A stretch of 64,000 nucleotides of DNA from contig NZ_JAMBPP010000003.1 in assembly GCF_023369855.1 (NCBI RefSeq), positions 248,001-312,000 on the forward strand, in the 5' to 3' direction. Of this stretch, positions 45,173 through 54,507 are shown piece after piece; positions within the stretch are counted from its first letter, which is position 1, and every line of letters starts with the position of its first letter. The stretch is from Actinotalea alkalitolerans. GTDB taxonomy: Bacteria > Actinomycetota > Actinomycetes > Actinomycetales > Cellulomonadaceae. The notes beneath the pieces are model-generated. The model was not told where the DNA came from. It saw only the letters and a list, made by a program, of their open reading frames with translations, and did no database searches. The translations under genes were made by a program, and so were the position numbers.

Positions 45173-45972
45173 CGTGATCGGTCCGGGGTGGTCAGCTCAG
45201 CACCGGCCGGCTCGGCCGGGTCGGTGTCGGAGCGGTCGTGCGCGGAGCGGCGCGGGGTGAGCGGGCGGCGCGGGACGCGCAGCGGCACCCACAGCACGTA
45301 CCGGTCGGCGCGGTAGGAGGACCGTGAGTAGGCGCAGGCCCGGTCCCCGGCGAAGGTGCGCCGGGTCAGGCGCAGCACCGCGGCCCCGGTACGCAGCCCG
45401 AGCAGCTCGGCGTCGTGGGCGTCGACCTCGGAGGCCGCGACCGTGTCCTCGCCCCAGTCGGGCTCGACCCCTCGGGCCCGCAGCTCGCCGTACACGCTGC
45501 CGGGTGGGCCGCCGTCGAACAGGTCGGGGGCCAGGGACCAGGGCACCCAGGTCTGCTCGATGGCCATCGGCTCGCCGTCGGCGTGGCGGATGCGGTGCAG
45601 GTAGAGCACCCGCTCGCCGGGCACCAGCTCGAGGGCGTCGGCGACGTCGGGCGTCGCGCTCGTCACCTCGGCTGCCAGCACGGTGGACGACGGCGTCAGG
45701 CCTCGTCGGCGCATCTCCTCGCCGAACGAGGAGAGCCTCACCTCGAGGTCGACCTTGGACGGGGCCACGAAGGTCCCGCGGCCCTGCTCCCGGTCGAGCA
45801 GGCCCTCGACCACGAGCGCGTCGACGGCCTGGCGGACGGTCATCCGGGAGACGCCGAAGCGGTCGCACAGCATCCGCTCGGAGGGGATCAGGTCCCCGAC
45901 GGTGAGCTCGTGGGTGACCAGCGACCGAAGGTAGTCCCGGACACGCACGTGCTTGAGCACCGAGTGACCCAC
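45169..45972 (-). CDS. GntR-family regulator with UTRA domain (NagR/DasR-like)
   Basis: Repressor of 267 aa. The N-terminal winged helix-turn-helix (about 5-70) has IPSERMLCDRFGVSRMTVRQAV, and the C-terminal UTRA effector domain (about 95-235) has RIRHADGEPMAIEQTW. DasR and NagR of this family sense GlcN-6-P or GlcNAc-6-P and control the GlcNAc PTS. GTG 45972 lies 8 nt behind AGGAGG. It is the first gene of the minus-strand PTS operon and divergent from EIIC. Confidence 0.9.
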   Translation of the reverse strand: MGHSVLKHVRVRDYLRSLVTHELTVGDLIPSERMLCDRFGVSRMTVRQAVDALVVEGLLDREQGRGTFVAPSKVDLEVRLSSFGEEMRRRGLTPSSTVLAAEVTSATPDVADALELVPGERVLYLHRIRHADGEPMAIEQTWVPWSLAPDLFDGGPPGSVYGELRARGVEPDWGEDTVAASEVDAHDAELLGLRTGAAVLRLTRRTFAGDRACAYSRSSYRADRYVLWVPLRVPRRPLTPRRSAHDRSDTDPAEPAGAELTTPDRSR

Positions 45973-46061
45973 GTCGGTCGCCTCCTGCCCGTCCTCGAGA
46001 CCCGCTGCGCCGCGCACTGCGCGACGGCTCGGGTCACATCCTGCTGGGTGTGCCCGAGTCC

Positions 46062-46119
46062 TTGACACCTGCGGGTGCATTCCATCATGGTGAGCGCCAA
46101 CTGGTCCAGACATCTAGTT
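46062..46119 (+). promoter_or_regulatory. promoter and GntR-type operator of the EIIC gene
   Basis: A consensus -35 TTGACA (46062-46067), an 18-nt spacer and CATGGT (46086-46091). Just downstream, AACTGGTCCAGACATCTAGTT without its first base, or 46099-46119 in full, is a 21-bp imperfect palindrome with an ACTGGTC-AGAC core like the DasR/NagR site. Its place over the transcription start suits repression. The intergenic region (45973-46218) also must hold the promoter of the regulator operon. Confidence 0.5.
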
Positions 46120-46218
46120 CACCCCGCAGCGCGGCACCCGATCCGCCCCGCCGCGCTCCTGGACCGAGCGCCCGGTGCCCACCGGTGTCGCGCCGCACAC
46201 GATGAGGAGTGCTCGCGC

Positions 46219-47565
46219 ATGACTGCCACCACCGCCACGCAAGCCCCCGCCAAGCGCGGGATCCCCGGCTTCGCCCAGCTCCAACGGGTGGGCCGATCGC
46301 TCATGCTGCCCATCGCCTCGCTGCCCGCCGCAGCACTCCTGCTGCGGCTCGGCCAGCCCGACATGCTGGGTGAGAACGGTGTGGCCGGCGCCTGGGGCGA
46401 CTGGATGCTCCCGGTCGCCGACGTGCTGGGCGCAGCCGGCAACGCCCTGTTCGCCAACCTGCCGCTCCTGTTCGCCCTCGGTGTGGCCGTCGGCTACGCC
46501 CGCAAGTCCGACGGGTCGACCGGTCTCGCGGCGCTCATCGGCTACCTCGTCTTCCGCGGGGTCTCGGACGTCCTCTCCCCGTACGTCCTGGGCGAGCCGG
46601 CCGAGGGTGAGGCCCAGCAGCTGATCAACTACGGGGTGCTCGGCGGCATCGTCATCGGGCTCGTGGCCGCGGTCCTGTTCCAGAAGTACTACCGGATCAA
46701 GCTCCCGCCCTACCTGGCCTTCTTCGGCGGGAGGCGCTTCGTGCCGATCGTCACCGCCGGGGCGTCCGTCCTGATCGCCGTCGTCGGCGCGCTCATCTAC
46801 CCGTGGTTCGACGCGGCCCTCACCGGGGTCGGCAGCTGGGTCACCGGGTCGACCATCCTGGGCGCCTTCGTCTACGGCACCGCGAACCGCCTTCTCGTGC
46901 CCATCGGCCTGCACCACCTGCTCAACTCCCTGCCCTGGTTCCAGTTCGGGACCTTCGAGGACGCCAACGGGGACATCTGGCAGGGCGACATCGCACGCTT
47001 CCTCAACGGTGACCCGACGGCTGGCACCTTCATGACCGGGTTCTTCCCGATCATGATGTTCGCGCTGCCCGCGGCCGCCCTGGCGATCGCGCACACCGCC
47101 AAGCCTGCCCAGCGCAAGGTCGTCGGCGGCATCATGGGCTCGGCGGCCCTGGTCTCCTTCGTCACCGGCGTCACCGAGCCGCTCGAGTTCGCCTTCGTGT
47201 ACGTCGCCTACCCGCTGTACGCGATCCACGCGGTGCTCACCGGTTCCTCGTTGGCCCTGGTCAACGCCCTGGAGATCCGGCACGGCTTCGGTTTCTCAGC
47301 CGGCGCGATCGACTACCTGCTGAACTTCCGGATCGCCGAGCAGCCGCTGCTGCTCATCCCGATCGGCCTGGCCTACGCCGCGGTCTACTACTTCCTGTTC
47401 CGCTTCGTCATCACCAAGTGGAACCTGCGGACCCCGGGCCGCGAGGAGGAGGGCACCGTGACCGAGGACAACGTCCTGGTCGACGCGCCCGTCGGCGGGG
47501 CACGACCCGCGACCTCGGCTCCGGTGACCGGTTCCGAGCCCGCCCCCGGTCGCACCACGACCTGA
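46219..47565 (+). CDS. PTS EIIC permease, N-acetylglucosamine/glucose family
   Basis: Membrane permease of 448 aa with about ten helices and no fused EIIB. The family landmarks are [30 protein letters not shown] and TGVTEPLEF; the segment [13 protein letters not shown] is closest to NagE-type GlcNAc permeases. GAGGAG 9 nt before ATG 46219 decides the start. The separate EIIB proteins across the divergent promoter must supply phosphate, as in Streptomyces where EIIC (NagE2) and EIIB (NagF) are separate. Confidence 0.92.
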   Translation: MTATTATQAPAKRGIPGFAQLQRVGRSLMLPIASLPAAALLLRLGQPDMLGENGVAGAWGDWMLPVADVLGAAGNALFANLPLLFALGVAVGYARKSDGSTGLAALIGYLVFRGVSDVLSPYVLGEPAEGEAQQLINYGVLGGIVIGLVAAVLFQKYYRIKLPPYLAFFGGRRFVPIVTAGASVLIAVVGALIYPWFDAALTGVGSWVTGSTILGAFVYGTANRLLVPIGLHHLLNSLPWFQFGTFEDANGDIWQGDIARFLNGDPTAGTFMTGFFPIMMFALPAAALAIAHTAKPAQRKVVGGIMGSAALVSFVTGVTEPLEFAFVYVAYPLYAIHAVLTGSSLALVNALEIRHGFGFSAGAIDYLLNFRIAEQPLLLIPIGLAYAAVYYFLFRFVITKWNLRTPGREEEGTVTEDNVLVDAPVGGARPATSAPVTGSEPAPGRTTT

Positions 47566-47572
47566 CCCGTTC

Positions 47573-47598
47573 GCCGGGCCCCCACCAGGGGGCCCGGC
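47573..47598 (+). terminator. terminator behind EIIC
   Basis: GCCGGGCCCCC-ACCA-GGGGGCCCGGC, an 11-bp perfect stem with a 4-nt loop, starts 7 nt behind the stop codon. Confidence 0.85.
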
Positions 47599-47638
47599 AC
47601 CGGCGCGGACGGTCGACGCCCACCACCGGCCCCTGGGC

Positions 47639-47644
47639 GACAAT
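47639..47644 (+). promoter_or_regulatory. -10 of a leaderless globin transcript
   Basis: GACAAT stands 6 nt before ATG 47651, with no ribosome site between. Confidence 0.4.
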
Positions 47645-47650
47645 GGTGGG

Positions 47651-48046
47651 ATGCAGAGCCCCGCACCCTCCGACTCCTTCTACGCCGCCGTCGGGGGCTC
47701 GGAGACCTTCCGTCGGCTGGTCGAGGCGTTCTACGTCGAGGTCGGCAAGGACGAGGTCCTGCGCCCGATGTACCCCGAGGCCGACCTGGGCCCGGCGCAG
47801 CTGCGGCTCCAGCTCTTCCTCGAGCAGTACTGGGGTGGGCCCACGACGTACAGCGAGCAGCGTGGCCACCCCCGGCTGCGGATGCGTCACGCCCCGTACA
47901 AGGTCAACCCCGACGCCCGTGACCGGTGGCTCGCCCACATGCGCACCGCGCTGGACTCCCTCGAGCTCGCCCCGCTGCACCACGCCACGCTGTGGGACTA
48001 CCTCGAGCGGGCCGCGCACTCGATGCTCAACTCGTTCGAGGACTGA
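47651..48046 (+). CDS. glbO: truncated hemoglobin, GlbO group
   Basis: Heme protein of 131 aa, normal for group II truncated globins. The aromatic B-helix FYAAVGG, the E-helix [20 protein letters not shown] with the proximal-His segment RHAPYKV, and the Trp in RWLAHM (G8) are all present. It probably binds O2 or reacts with NO and peroxides. Its 3' end is duplicated in frame (see repeat at 48025). Confidence 0.93.
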   Translation: MQSPAPSDSFYAAVGGSETFRRLVEAFYVEVGKDEVLRPMYPEADLGPAQLRLQLFLEQYWGGPTTYSEQRGHPRLRMRHAPYKVNPDARDRWLAHMRTALDSLELAPLHHATLWDYLERAAHSMLNSFED

Positions 48047-48077
48047 GCCACGCTCAACTCCTTCGAGGACTGAGCCA
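48025..48077 (+). repeat. 27-nt in-frame tandem duplication over the globin stop
   Basis: A 26-nt unit (48025-48050) recurs at 48052-48077 with one mismatch and a 1-nt spacer. Each copy encodes LNSFED followed by a stop, so read-through of the first stop would simply add a copy of the same tail. Confidence 0.8.
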
Positions 48078-48105
48078 GGCCGGTAGAACCGGTGCCCCGG
48101 TGCGG

Positions 48106-48111
48106 CAGACT
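48106..48111 (+). promoter_or_regulatory. -10 of a leaderless tesB transcript
   Basis: CAGACT stands 6 nt before GTG 48118. Confidence 0.4.
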
Positions 48112-48117
48112 CAGCGG

Positions 48118-49011
48118 GTGACCACCACCGAACCCGCCTCGAAGGCCACACCGACCCCCGACCCCCTGCAGACCGTCCTGCAGGTGCTCGAGCTCGACGC
48201 CGTCGATGCCGACACCTTCACCGGGACGAGCCTGCCCAAGCCGGGCGGCCGCGTCTTCGGCGGGCAGGTGCTCGCCCAGACCCTGCTCGCCGCGGCCCGC
48301 ACCGTCCCGGCCGAACGGCTGCCGCACTCGGTGCACGGCTACTTCCTGCGTCCGGGCGCGGTCGACAAGCCCATCACGTTCGTGGTCGAGCGGCTGCGTG
48401 ACGGCAGGTCCTTCAGCGCCCGCCGCACCCACGCCCTGCAGGACGGCGTGCCGATCCTGGCGATGACCACCTCCTTCCAGACCGAGCAGCCCGGCGTCGA
48501 GCACGCCGACCTCCCGCCCTCACACGTGCCGCCGCCCGAGGAGGTCCGCAGCGCCCTCGAGGTGCTCGCCGACGTCGACCACCCCGTCGCGGCCTTCTGG
48601 ACCCAGGCCAGCGCCTTCGACCTTCGCCACGTCGAGGACTCGATCTACCTGACCCCCGCCGCCCGGGCGACCGACCGCCAGATGGTCTGGATGCGGGCCC
48701 GGGGGCCCGTCCCGCAGGTCCAGGTGCTGCACCGCGCACTGCTGGCCTACGCGTGCGACCAGGTGATGCTCGAGCCGCTGCTGCGGCGCCACGGGCAGAG
48801 CTGGGCCACCCCGGGCCTGTCGATCGCGAGCCTGGACCACGCGATGTGGTGGCACCGCCCCGTGCAGGTCGACCAGTGGCTGCTGTACGTGCAGACCGCC
48901 CCGAGCGCCCAGGGCGGTCGTGGCCTGGGCGCGGCCCGCGTCTACACGCGTGACGGCGAGCTGGTCGCGACGATCGCCCAGGAAGGCATGGTCCGGCTGC
49001 CCGAGGAGTGA
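48118..49011 (+). CDS. tesB: acyl-CoA thioesterase II
   Basis: Double hot-dog thioesterase of 297 aa that hydrolyses medium and long acyl-CoA. Family motifs are GGRVFGGQVLAQ near the N-terminus, HGYFLRPG, RDGRSFSARRTHALQ and SLDHAMWWHRP in the second domain. GTG 48118 fits a leaderless start, and the frame upstream overlaps the globin gene in another frame. Probably single-gene. Confidence 0.93.
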   Translation: MTTTEPASKATPTPDPLQTVLQVLELDAVDADTFTGTSLPKPGGRVFGGQVLAQTLLAAARTVPAERLPHSVHGYFLRPGAVDKPITFVVERLRDGRSFSARRTHALQDGVPILAMTTSFQTEQPGVEHADLPPSHVPPPEEVRSALEVLADVDHPVAAFWTQASAFDLRHVEDSIYLTPAARATDRQMVWMRARGPVPQVQVLHRALLAYACDQVMLEPLLRRHGQSWATPGLSIASLDHAMWWHRPVQVDQWLLYVQTAPSAQGGRGLGAARVYTRDGELVATIAQEGMVRLPEE

Positions 49012-49039
49012 CCGACGGGCGCGTCGCGGCCCGGTCGCT

Positions 49040-49045
49040 CAGACT
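49040..49045 (+). promoter_or_regulatory. -10 of a leaderless topoisomerase transcript
   Basis: CAGACT stands 6 nt before ATG 49052, the same hexamer and spacing as at 48106. Confidence 0.4.
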
Positions 49046-49051
49046 GCTCGC

Positions 49052-50026
49052 ATGACACGCCTGCGCCGGGTGCGCGCCTCCGACCCGGGATGGACCCGCC
49101 GTCGGCACGGCCGGGGCGTGGTCTTCCTCGACGAGGACGGCCGTCGGCTGACCGACCCCGAGGACGTCGCGCGATGCCGGGAGCTGGTCATCCCGCCCGC
49201 GTGGACCGATGTGTGGATCTGCCCGTTGGCCACCGGGCACATCCAGGCGATGGGCACCGACGACGCCGGGCGCCGGCAGTACCTGTACCACCCGCAGTGG
49301 CGGCTGCGCCGTGACCGCGCCAAGCACCAGCACGTCCTGGAGGTCGCCCGCAGGCTGCCCCGTGCCCGCACGCAGGTGATCGCCGACCTCGCCCTGCCCG
49401 GCATGCCCCGGTCCAAGGTGCTCGCGCTCGCCTTCCGACTGCTCGACGACGCCTACTTCCGTGCGGGGGGCGAGGCCTATGCCCGCGAGAACGGCTCCTT
49501 CGGGCTGGCCACCGTGCAGCGCGACCACGTCGCGATCGACGGCGAGGGTGTGGCGTTCTGCTACCCGGCGAAGTCGGGACAGGTACGCGAGACACGCGTG
49601 GACGACCCCGTCGTGCGCCGCGAGGTGCGGGCCCTGCGCGACCGTGACGACGACCACCCCGAGCTGCTCGCCTGGCGCGACGAGGACGGCTGGCACGACG
49701 TCTCGACCGCCGACATCGTCGGCTACGTCAAGGAGCGCCTCGGTCCCGAGGCTCGCCCCAAGGACTTCCGCACCTGGCACGCGACGGTCCTCGCCGCGAC
49801 CGCCCTCGCCCAGGTGGGCCCCCCGCCGACCTCCGAGCGCGGCCGACGGCGGGTCGTGGCCGAGGTGGTGCGGGAGGTCGCCGAGGAGATGGGCAACACC
49901 CCCGCGGTGTGCCGGGCCTCGTACATCGACCCGCGGCTGATCGACCTCTGGGAGCGCGGACGCACGATCGGCCGGCGGCGGACCCGGTCGGGCGCCGAGC
50001 GGGCCGTGATCGAGCTTCTGTCCTGA
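49052..50026 (+). CDS. DNA topoisomerase IB, poxvirus-like
   Basis: Bacterial type IB topoisomerase of 324 aa that relaxes supercoils by a 3'-phosphotyrosyl intermediate. Catalytic Tyr291 lies in CRASYIDPR. The Arg/His core is DFRTWHATV, and the N-terminal DNA clamp starts at residues 1-90 with IPPAWTDVWICP. Full length for the family. The stop lies 4 nt from the convergent transporter gene. Confidence 0.92.
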   Translation: MTRLRRVRASDPGWTRRRHGRGVVFLDEDGRRLTDPEDVARCRELVIPPAWTDVWICPLATGHIQAMGTDDAGRRQYLYHPQWRLRRDRAKHQHVLEVARRLPRARTQVIADLALPGMPRSKVLALAFRLLDDAYFRAGGEAYARENGSFGLATVQRDHVAIDGEGVAFCYPAKSGQVRETRVDDPVVRREVRALRDRDDDHPELLAWRDEDGWHDVSTADIVGYVKERLGPEARPKDFRTWHATVLAATALAQVGPPPTSERGRRRVVAEVVREVAEEMGNTPAVCRASYIDPRLIDLWERGRTIGRRRTRSGAERAVIELLS

Positions 50027-50030
50027 CCCC

Positions 50031-51479
50031 TCAGGTCATGTCCTCGAGCTGTTTACCCTTGGTCTCGGGGACGAAGCGGAAGACGAAGAAGAACGAGAGC
50101 AGGGCGAACGTGGTGTAGATGCCGTAGGCGAAGCCCAGGCCGATGTCCGCCATGACCGGGAACGTCGTGGAGATCAGGAAGTTGCCGAGCCACTGGGCGG
50201 CGGCGGCCAGCCCCAGGGCGCTCGCCCGGATCCGGTTGTTGAACATCTCCCCGAGGAGCACCCAGACCGTCGGCCCCCAGGACATGCCGAAGAAGACCAC
50301 GAACAGGTTCGCCGCGATCAGCGCGACCGTTCCCGCGGTCCCCTCGAGCCCTGGGATCATCTCGACCGTCCCGTCGGCTGCCTCGCTCTCGACGAGCGGG
50401 GCGGTCGCGAAGAGGTAGGCCAGGGTCCCCAGGCTCGCGAACATGCCGGCCGAGCCGGTCAGCAGCAGCGCCCGACGCCCGACCCTGTCGATGCTCGCGA
50501 TCGCGATCAGCGTCACCACGATGTTGGTCACCGAGGTCAGCACCGTGATGACCAGGGAGTCCTCCTCGCTGAACCCCACCTGCTGCCACAGCGTCGAGGA
50601 GTAGTAGAAGATCACGTTGATCCCGACGAACTGCTGGAACAGCGACAGCGCGATGCCGACCCACACGATGGGGAGCAGGCCGAGCGCCGGCCCCTTGAGG
50701 TCGGCGAACGAGGAGCGTGCGTCCAGGGTCACCGTGCGGCGGATCTCCTTGAGCCGCAGGTCCACCCCGGACTTGAGCACCTGCGACAGCACCGTGCGGG
50801 CCTGCGCCTCGTCCCCGCTGGCCACCAGGTAGCGGGGCGACTCGGGGATGGTCAGAGCCAGGACGCCGTACGCGACCGCCGGGACCAGCTCGGTCATGAA
50901 CATCCAGCGCCACGCCTCGAGCCCCAGCCACAGCTCCTCGATCGCCCCGCCGGCCGCGGTCGCCAGGAAGTAGTCAGAGAGCAGCGCGACGAAGATGCCG
51001 GTGACGATCGCGAGCTGCTGCAGCGACCCGAGGCGCCCGCGGATGGAGGCCGGCGAGATCTCGGCGATGTACGCCGGCGCGATCACCGACGCCGCACCGA
51101 CGCCGAGCCCACCCACGAGCCGCCACAGGATGAGGTCCCAGGGGCCCTGGGAGAGGCCCGAGCCGATCGCGCTGACGCTGAACAGCACCGAGGCGAGCAG
51201 CATGACGCGGATCCGTCCCTGACGGTCGGCGAGCTGACCTGCCAGCCAGGCGCCCAACGCGCACCCCAGCAGGGCCGAGGCGACCGTGAAGCCGGTCAAC
51301 CCTGCGCCCATCCCGAAGTCCTCGCGGATCGCGCTGACCGCGCCGTTGATCACGGCGGTGTCGAAGCCGAAGAGGAAGCCGCCCAGCGCCGCGACCGTCG
51401 CGAGCAGGATCGCCCGCCCAGTGTCGAAGCTCTCCTTGACCGCGCCGCCCCGTGCCGTCGGGCCATCGTCCTGTGCCAT
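50031..51479 (-). CDS. sugar porter of the major facilitator superfamily
   Basis: Sugar:H+ symporter of 482 aa with 12 predicted helices. The sugar-porter signatures are GFLFGFDTAVINGA (helix 1), LADRQGRIRV, PESPRYL before the central loop, DRVGRRALLL and the terminal PETKG. Residues QQFVGINVIFYYSS in helix 7 are the sugar-binding set. ATG 51479 follows AGGGGGG. It faces away from the pectin-lyase gene but lies behind it on the same strand, 172 nt downstream. Substrate could be a pectin-derived or plain hexose/pentose sugar. Confidence 0.9.
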   Translation of the reverse strand: MAQDDGPTARGGAVKESFDTGRAILLATVAALGGFLFGFDTAVINGAVSAIREDFGMGAGLTGFTVASALLGCALGAWLAGQLADRQGRIRVMLLASVLFSVSAIGSGLSQGPWDLILWRLVGGLGVGAASVIAPAYIAEISPASIRGRLGSLQQLAIVTGIFVALLSDYFLATAAGGAIEELWLGLEAWRWMFMTELVPAVAYGVLALTIPESPRYLVASGDEAQARTVLSQVLKSGVDLRLKEIRRTVTLDARSSFADLKGPALGLLPIVWVGIALSLFQQFVGINVIFYYSSTLWQQVGFSEEDSLVITVLTSVTNIVVTLIAIASIDRVGRRALLLTGSAGMFASLGTLAYLFATAPLVESEAADGTVEMIPGLEGTAGTVALIAANLFVVFFGMSWGPTVWVLLGEMFNNRIRASALGLAAAAQWLGNFLISTTFPVMADIGLGFAYGIYTTFALLSFFFVFRFVPETKGKQLEDMT

Positions 51480-51651
51480 CACGCCCCCCTGCTCGTGCCG
51501 ACGGGCACCGCCGTTGGTGCCCTCTGGGACGACGGTAGGGACGTGCCCGGGATCCGGCCACCGCAGGAGCAGCCGGCCGCCGCGGGGCTGCTGCCCCACG
51601 ACGGCCGGTGCACCTGGGGTCAACCCCCTGCGGGGTCGCCACCCGTGCTCG

Positions 51652-54207
51652 TCATCGCAGCATCGCGATCACCGTCCGGCCCTGGTGGCCCAGCGCCGTG
51701 CGGGCAGCCTCGGACAGGGTGTCCGGCTTCTTGGGCTGCTCGAGCCGGACCAGGAACCGCTCGAGAGCATGCTCGGCCTGCCTCGTGCGACCCGCGTCGA
51801 GGTGGTGCTGCGCCTGCGCGAGCGTGGCGGTCAGCTGCTGGGCGATCGGGCCGGCCACCTCGCCGCCGTCGATGTACCCCGCGAGCAGGTCACCCAGCGC
51901 CTCGAGGCTCCCCGGCACCCAGAGGTCGGGCAGCGGGACGGTGGACCAGTCGACGTCCGAGCCCAGGTAGAAGCTCGTGTAGGCGGGCTGGTTGTAGACG
52001 GTCTGCTGACGCGCGATCTCGGCCCGGTACTGCGGGTCGTGCATCAGCGTGTAGAGCTTGCGGTCGGTGACCTCGGTGGACAGGTGGATGCGGACAGCGC
52101 TGCTGTCCGCGGTGCGGACCAGGAGCTCCTCGCGCCAGTCGCCGAAGACGTCGGCGATCAGCGAGGGGTTGCCCTTGGTGCCGTTGTTCGTGCGGGTGCC
52201 GGTCGCGGTCAGCAGCGTGCCCCGCTGCCAGTCGTCGATCGTCGGGGTGACCGCACCCGCACCGTTGACGATCTGCGTGGTCATGTCGGCTGCCCAGCGG
52301 ATCGACTGGTTGGTCCCGGGCCGCGCGGTCGAGATCAGCTCGCCCTCGACCGTGCGCAGGTCGGTGGCCCAGGCCTCGAACCCCGGGACGTCCGGGTCGA
52401 TGTCTCCGACCATCCCTCGGCCGGTGTCACGCCCGGTGTAGGCACCCCACAGCACCTCGCCGGTCGCGGCGTCGAGCATCGCGTACCCGTAGGGCGCCCA
52501 CGGTCCGCCCTCGAAGACGGCGTACATCTCCATCCCGTCACGTGACGGGTCGAGGTTCCCGACGTGCATCGCGTCACCGTGACCCAGCCGCGCCAGCGCC
52601 CCGGGGTCGGCGCTCTCGGGAGGCATGACGTCGAAGGCGCTGAACAGCAGGCTGCCGTCGTCGTCGATCGTGGCAGCGCCGTAGACGATCTCGTGCCTGC
52701 CGTCGCCGTCCACGTCGGCCGCGCTCAGCGAGTGCTGGCCCTGGGTGGTGATCGTCCCGAACTCGGGGTCGGTGCCGTCCCGCCCGTGCGGGCCGTCGTT
52801 GAACGGGTTGGTCATCGGTGTCCAGCCGCTGTCGACGTACCAGCGCTCGGACAGCGAGGTGCCGTCCCAGTCGTAGGCGACGATGGTCGAGCGCGTGTAG
52901 TAGCCGCGGGCGAAGACCGCCGACGGGCTCGAGCCGTCGAGGTAGGCCACCCCGCTCAGGAAGCGGTCGACCCGGTTGCCGGGTTCGATGCGAGACATCG
53001 CGTAGTCGCCCCACATCAGCCCGTCGTCGTGACGACCGGGCTTGTAGTGGACGGTCTCGAGCTCGGCCCCGGTCGCACCGTCGAAGACCGTGAGGTACTC
53101 GGGACCCTCGACGATGAAGCCCTCGAAGTTCCACAGCCTGTTGTTCCCGCTCCGGGACGGCCCGTAGACGTCGATCAGGTACGTCGTGAGCTCCTCGGCG
53201 CTGGTCTGCGACAGCGGGTAGTCGTACCGGGGCTCGATCCCGAAGGCCTCCTCGAGGGTTGCCGGCCAGCTCCCTGCGACCACCTCGGGGTGCTCGTGCC
53301 AGGTGAGGAACATCTGCGTCAGGTGCGCCCGGAAGTCCTCGTTGCTCATCCGGTAGTCGTCGTCGTGCGCGTAGCCGGCAGCGAGGTCCTCGGCGGGCAT
53401 GGTGATCAGGTCCTCACCGACCGGCTCACCGTCCTGGTAGCGGATGGTGGAGGTCCCGGGGGCGGTCTTGAACATCATCTCCGCGCGGCCGTCGCCGTCG
53501 AAGTCGTACACCAGGAACTGGGTGTAGTGGGCACCCGCCCGGATGTTCACACCCAGGTCGATGCGGTGCAGGAGCGTGCCCTCGAGCGTGTAGGTGTCGA
53601 TGTAGACCGGACCGGTGTACCCCACCTGCGAGACGTCCTTGGAGTTGGACGGGTCCCACTTGACGACCAGCTCGTAGCGGCCGTCCCCCGTGACGTCTCC
53701 CACGCTCATGTCGTTGGCGGAGTAGGTGTACGCCTCGCCGACGGGCGTGACGCCGTCCGCGGGTCGCTGCAGCGGGACGTCGAGGAACGCCTGGTCCCAG
53801 GGGCTCACCTCGGCGCCGGCCTCCACCTCGAGCCCGTCGACCAGGGCCACGACGCGATAGGTCGAGCCCGAGCCGGCCCCGGCGTCGAGGTAGTTGGTGC
53901 TGTGGGTCACGGTCGCGATGAGCTCACCGTCCCGGTGCACCGCGAAGTCGACCCCGGTCAGCCCGCCCTCGCCGTGACCGGTCGCCTCGTGGCCCAGCAG
54001 ACGCCAGGTGAGGAAGACGCCGTCGGGCGTCACCGCGGCCACCAGGCCGCGGTCGAGGAGCTCCATCTGGGGCTTGAGGGTGCTCGGGTCGGGCGCCCCG
54101 GGCGGTTTCGCCGCCGCGACTCCTGTCGCGCCGGTGACCAGGAGTGCACCGCCGGCGACAGTGACGACCGCACGGCGGGCAAGCGCTTTCCTGCTGAGCA
54201 GACTCAT
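51652..54207 (-). CDS. secreted rhamnogalacturonan lyase-like protein (PL11 family)
   Basis: Exported protein of 851 aa. The signal peptide (RKALARRAVVTVAGGALLVTG) precedes a fibronectin-like N domain and an eight-bladed propeller with calcium motifs DVTGDGRYE, DFDGDGRAE and DVDGDGRHE, the build of family 11 rhamnogalacturonan lyases that cleave the pectin backbone by beta-elimination. A helical C-terminal tail (about 780-851) is an unusual addition. AAGGA 7 nt before the ATG sets the start. A LacI-type operator and a good promoter lie upstream. Confidence 0.87.
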   Translation of the reverse strand: MSLLSRKALARRAVVTVAGGALLVTGATGVAAAKPPGAPDPSTLKPQMELLDRGLVAAVTPDGVFLTWRLLGHEATGHGEGGLTGVDFAVHRDGELIATVTHSTNYLDAGAGSGSTYRVVALVDGLEVEAGAEVSPWDQAFLDVPLQRPADGVTPVGEAYTYSANDMSVGDVTGDGRYELVVKWDPSNSKDVSQVGYTGPVYIDTYTLEGTLLHRIDLGVNIRAGAHYTQFLVYDFDGDGRAEMMFKTAPGTSTIRYQDGEPVGEDLITMPAEDLAAGYAHDDDYRMSNEDFRAHLTQMFLTWHEHPEVVAGSWPATLEEAFGIEPRYDYPLSQTSAEELTTYLIDVYGPSRSGNNRLWNFEGFIVEGPEYLTVFDGATGAELETVHYKPGRHDDGLMWGDYAMSRIEPGNRVDRFLSGVAYLDGSSPSAVFARGYYTRSTIVAYDWDGTSLSERWYVDSGWTPMTNPFNDGPHGRDGTDPEFGTITTQGQHSLSAADVDGDGRHEIVYGAATIDDDGSLLFSAFDVMPPESADPGALARLGHGDAMHVGNLDPSRDGMEMYAVFEGGPWAPYGYAMLDAATGEVLWGAYTGRDTGRGMVGDIDPDVPGFEAWATDLRTVEGELISTARPGTNQSIRWAADMTTQIVNGAGAVTPTIDDWQRGTLLTATGTRTNNGTKGNPSLIADVFGDWREELLVRTADSSAVRIHLSTEVTDRKLYTLMHDPQYRAEIARQQTVYNQPAYTSFYLGSDVDWSTVPLPDLWVPGSLEALGDLLAGYIDGGEVAGPIAQQLTATLAQAQHHLDAGRTRQAEHALERFLVRLEQPKKPDTLSEAARTALGHQGRTVIAMLR

Positions 54208-54265
54208 CGTTGAATCCTTCGGCTCGGTGGGTGTGGAACGGGACCTGTCGAACGTCGCCTGTCGT

Positions 54266-54319
54266 TGGAACGTTTCATCCCGTCGGTCGAAACTACCCAC
54301 GCCCTTCGCCGGGAGTCAA
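54266..54319 (-). promoter_or_regulatory. promoter and LacI-type operator of the pectin-lyase gene
   Basis: On the minus strand TTGACT (54314-54319), an 18-nt spacer and TAGTTT (54290-54295) form a good promoter. The 12-bp near-palindrome TGGAACGTTTCA (54266-54277), matching the LacI/GalR half-site pattern around a central CG, lies just past the expected start site, a typical repressor position. No LacI-type gene is in the window. The rest of 54208-54507 shows no gene. Confidence 0.55.
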
Positions 54320-54507
54320 CCCGGCCGTGACAGCGCCCACCCCTGCACGCCGACGCCCGACAGCGCGACGCCTCCCCTGACGTCCTGGTCCGGGGCTCGG
54401 TCCGAGTGGCGCCGACCAGGCCTCGACGTACGATCGGACCACCTCGGAGTCCCCGACGACCGAGCGAGGTCCGGTCCGGGCCGCCCACTGCGAGGGACGT
54501 GCCCACC

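Noticed and set aside
54179-54190. GCAAGCGCTTTC, another LacI-like near-palindrome
   Set aside because: It is inside the signal-peptide coding region of the pectin-lyase gene, so codon choice explains it as well. The upstream site is a better operator.
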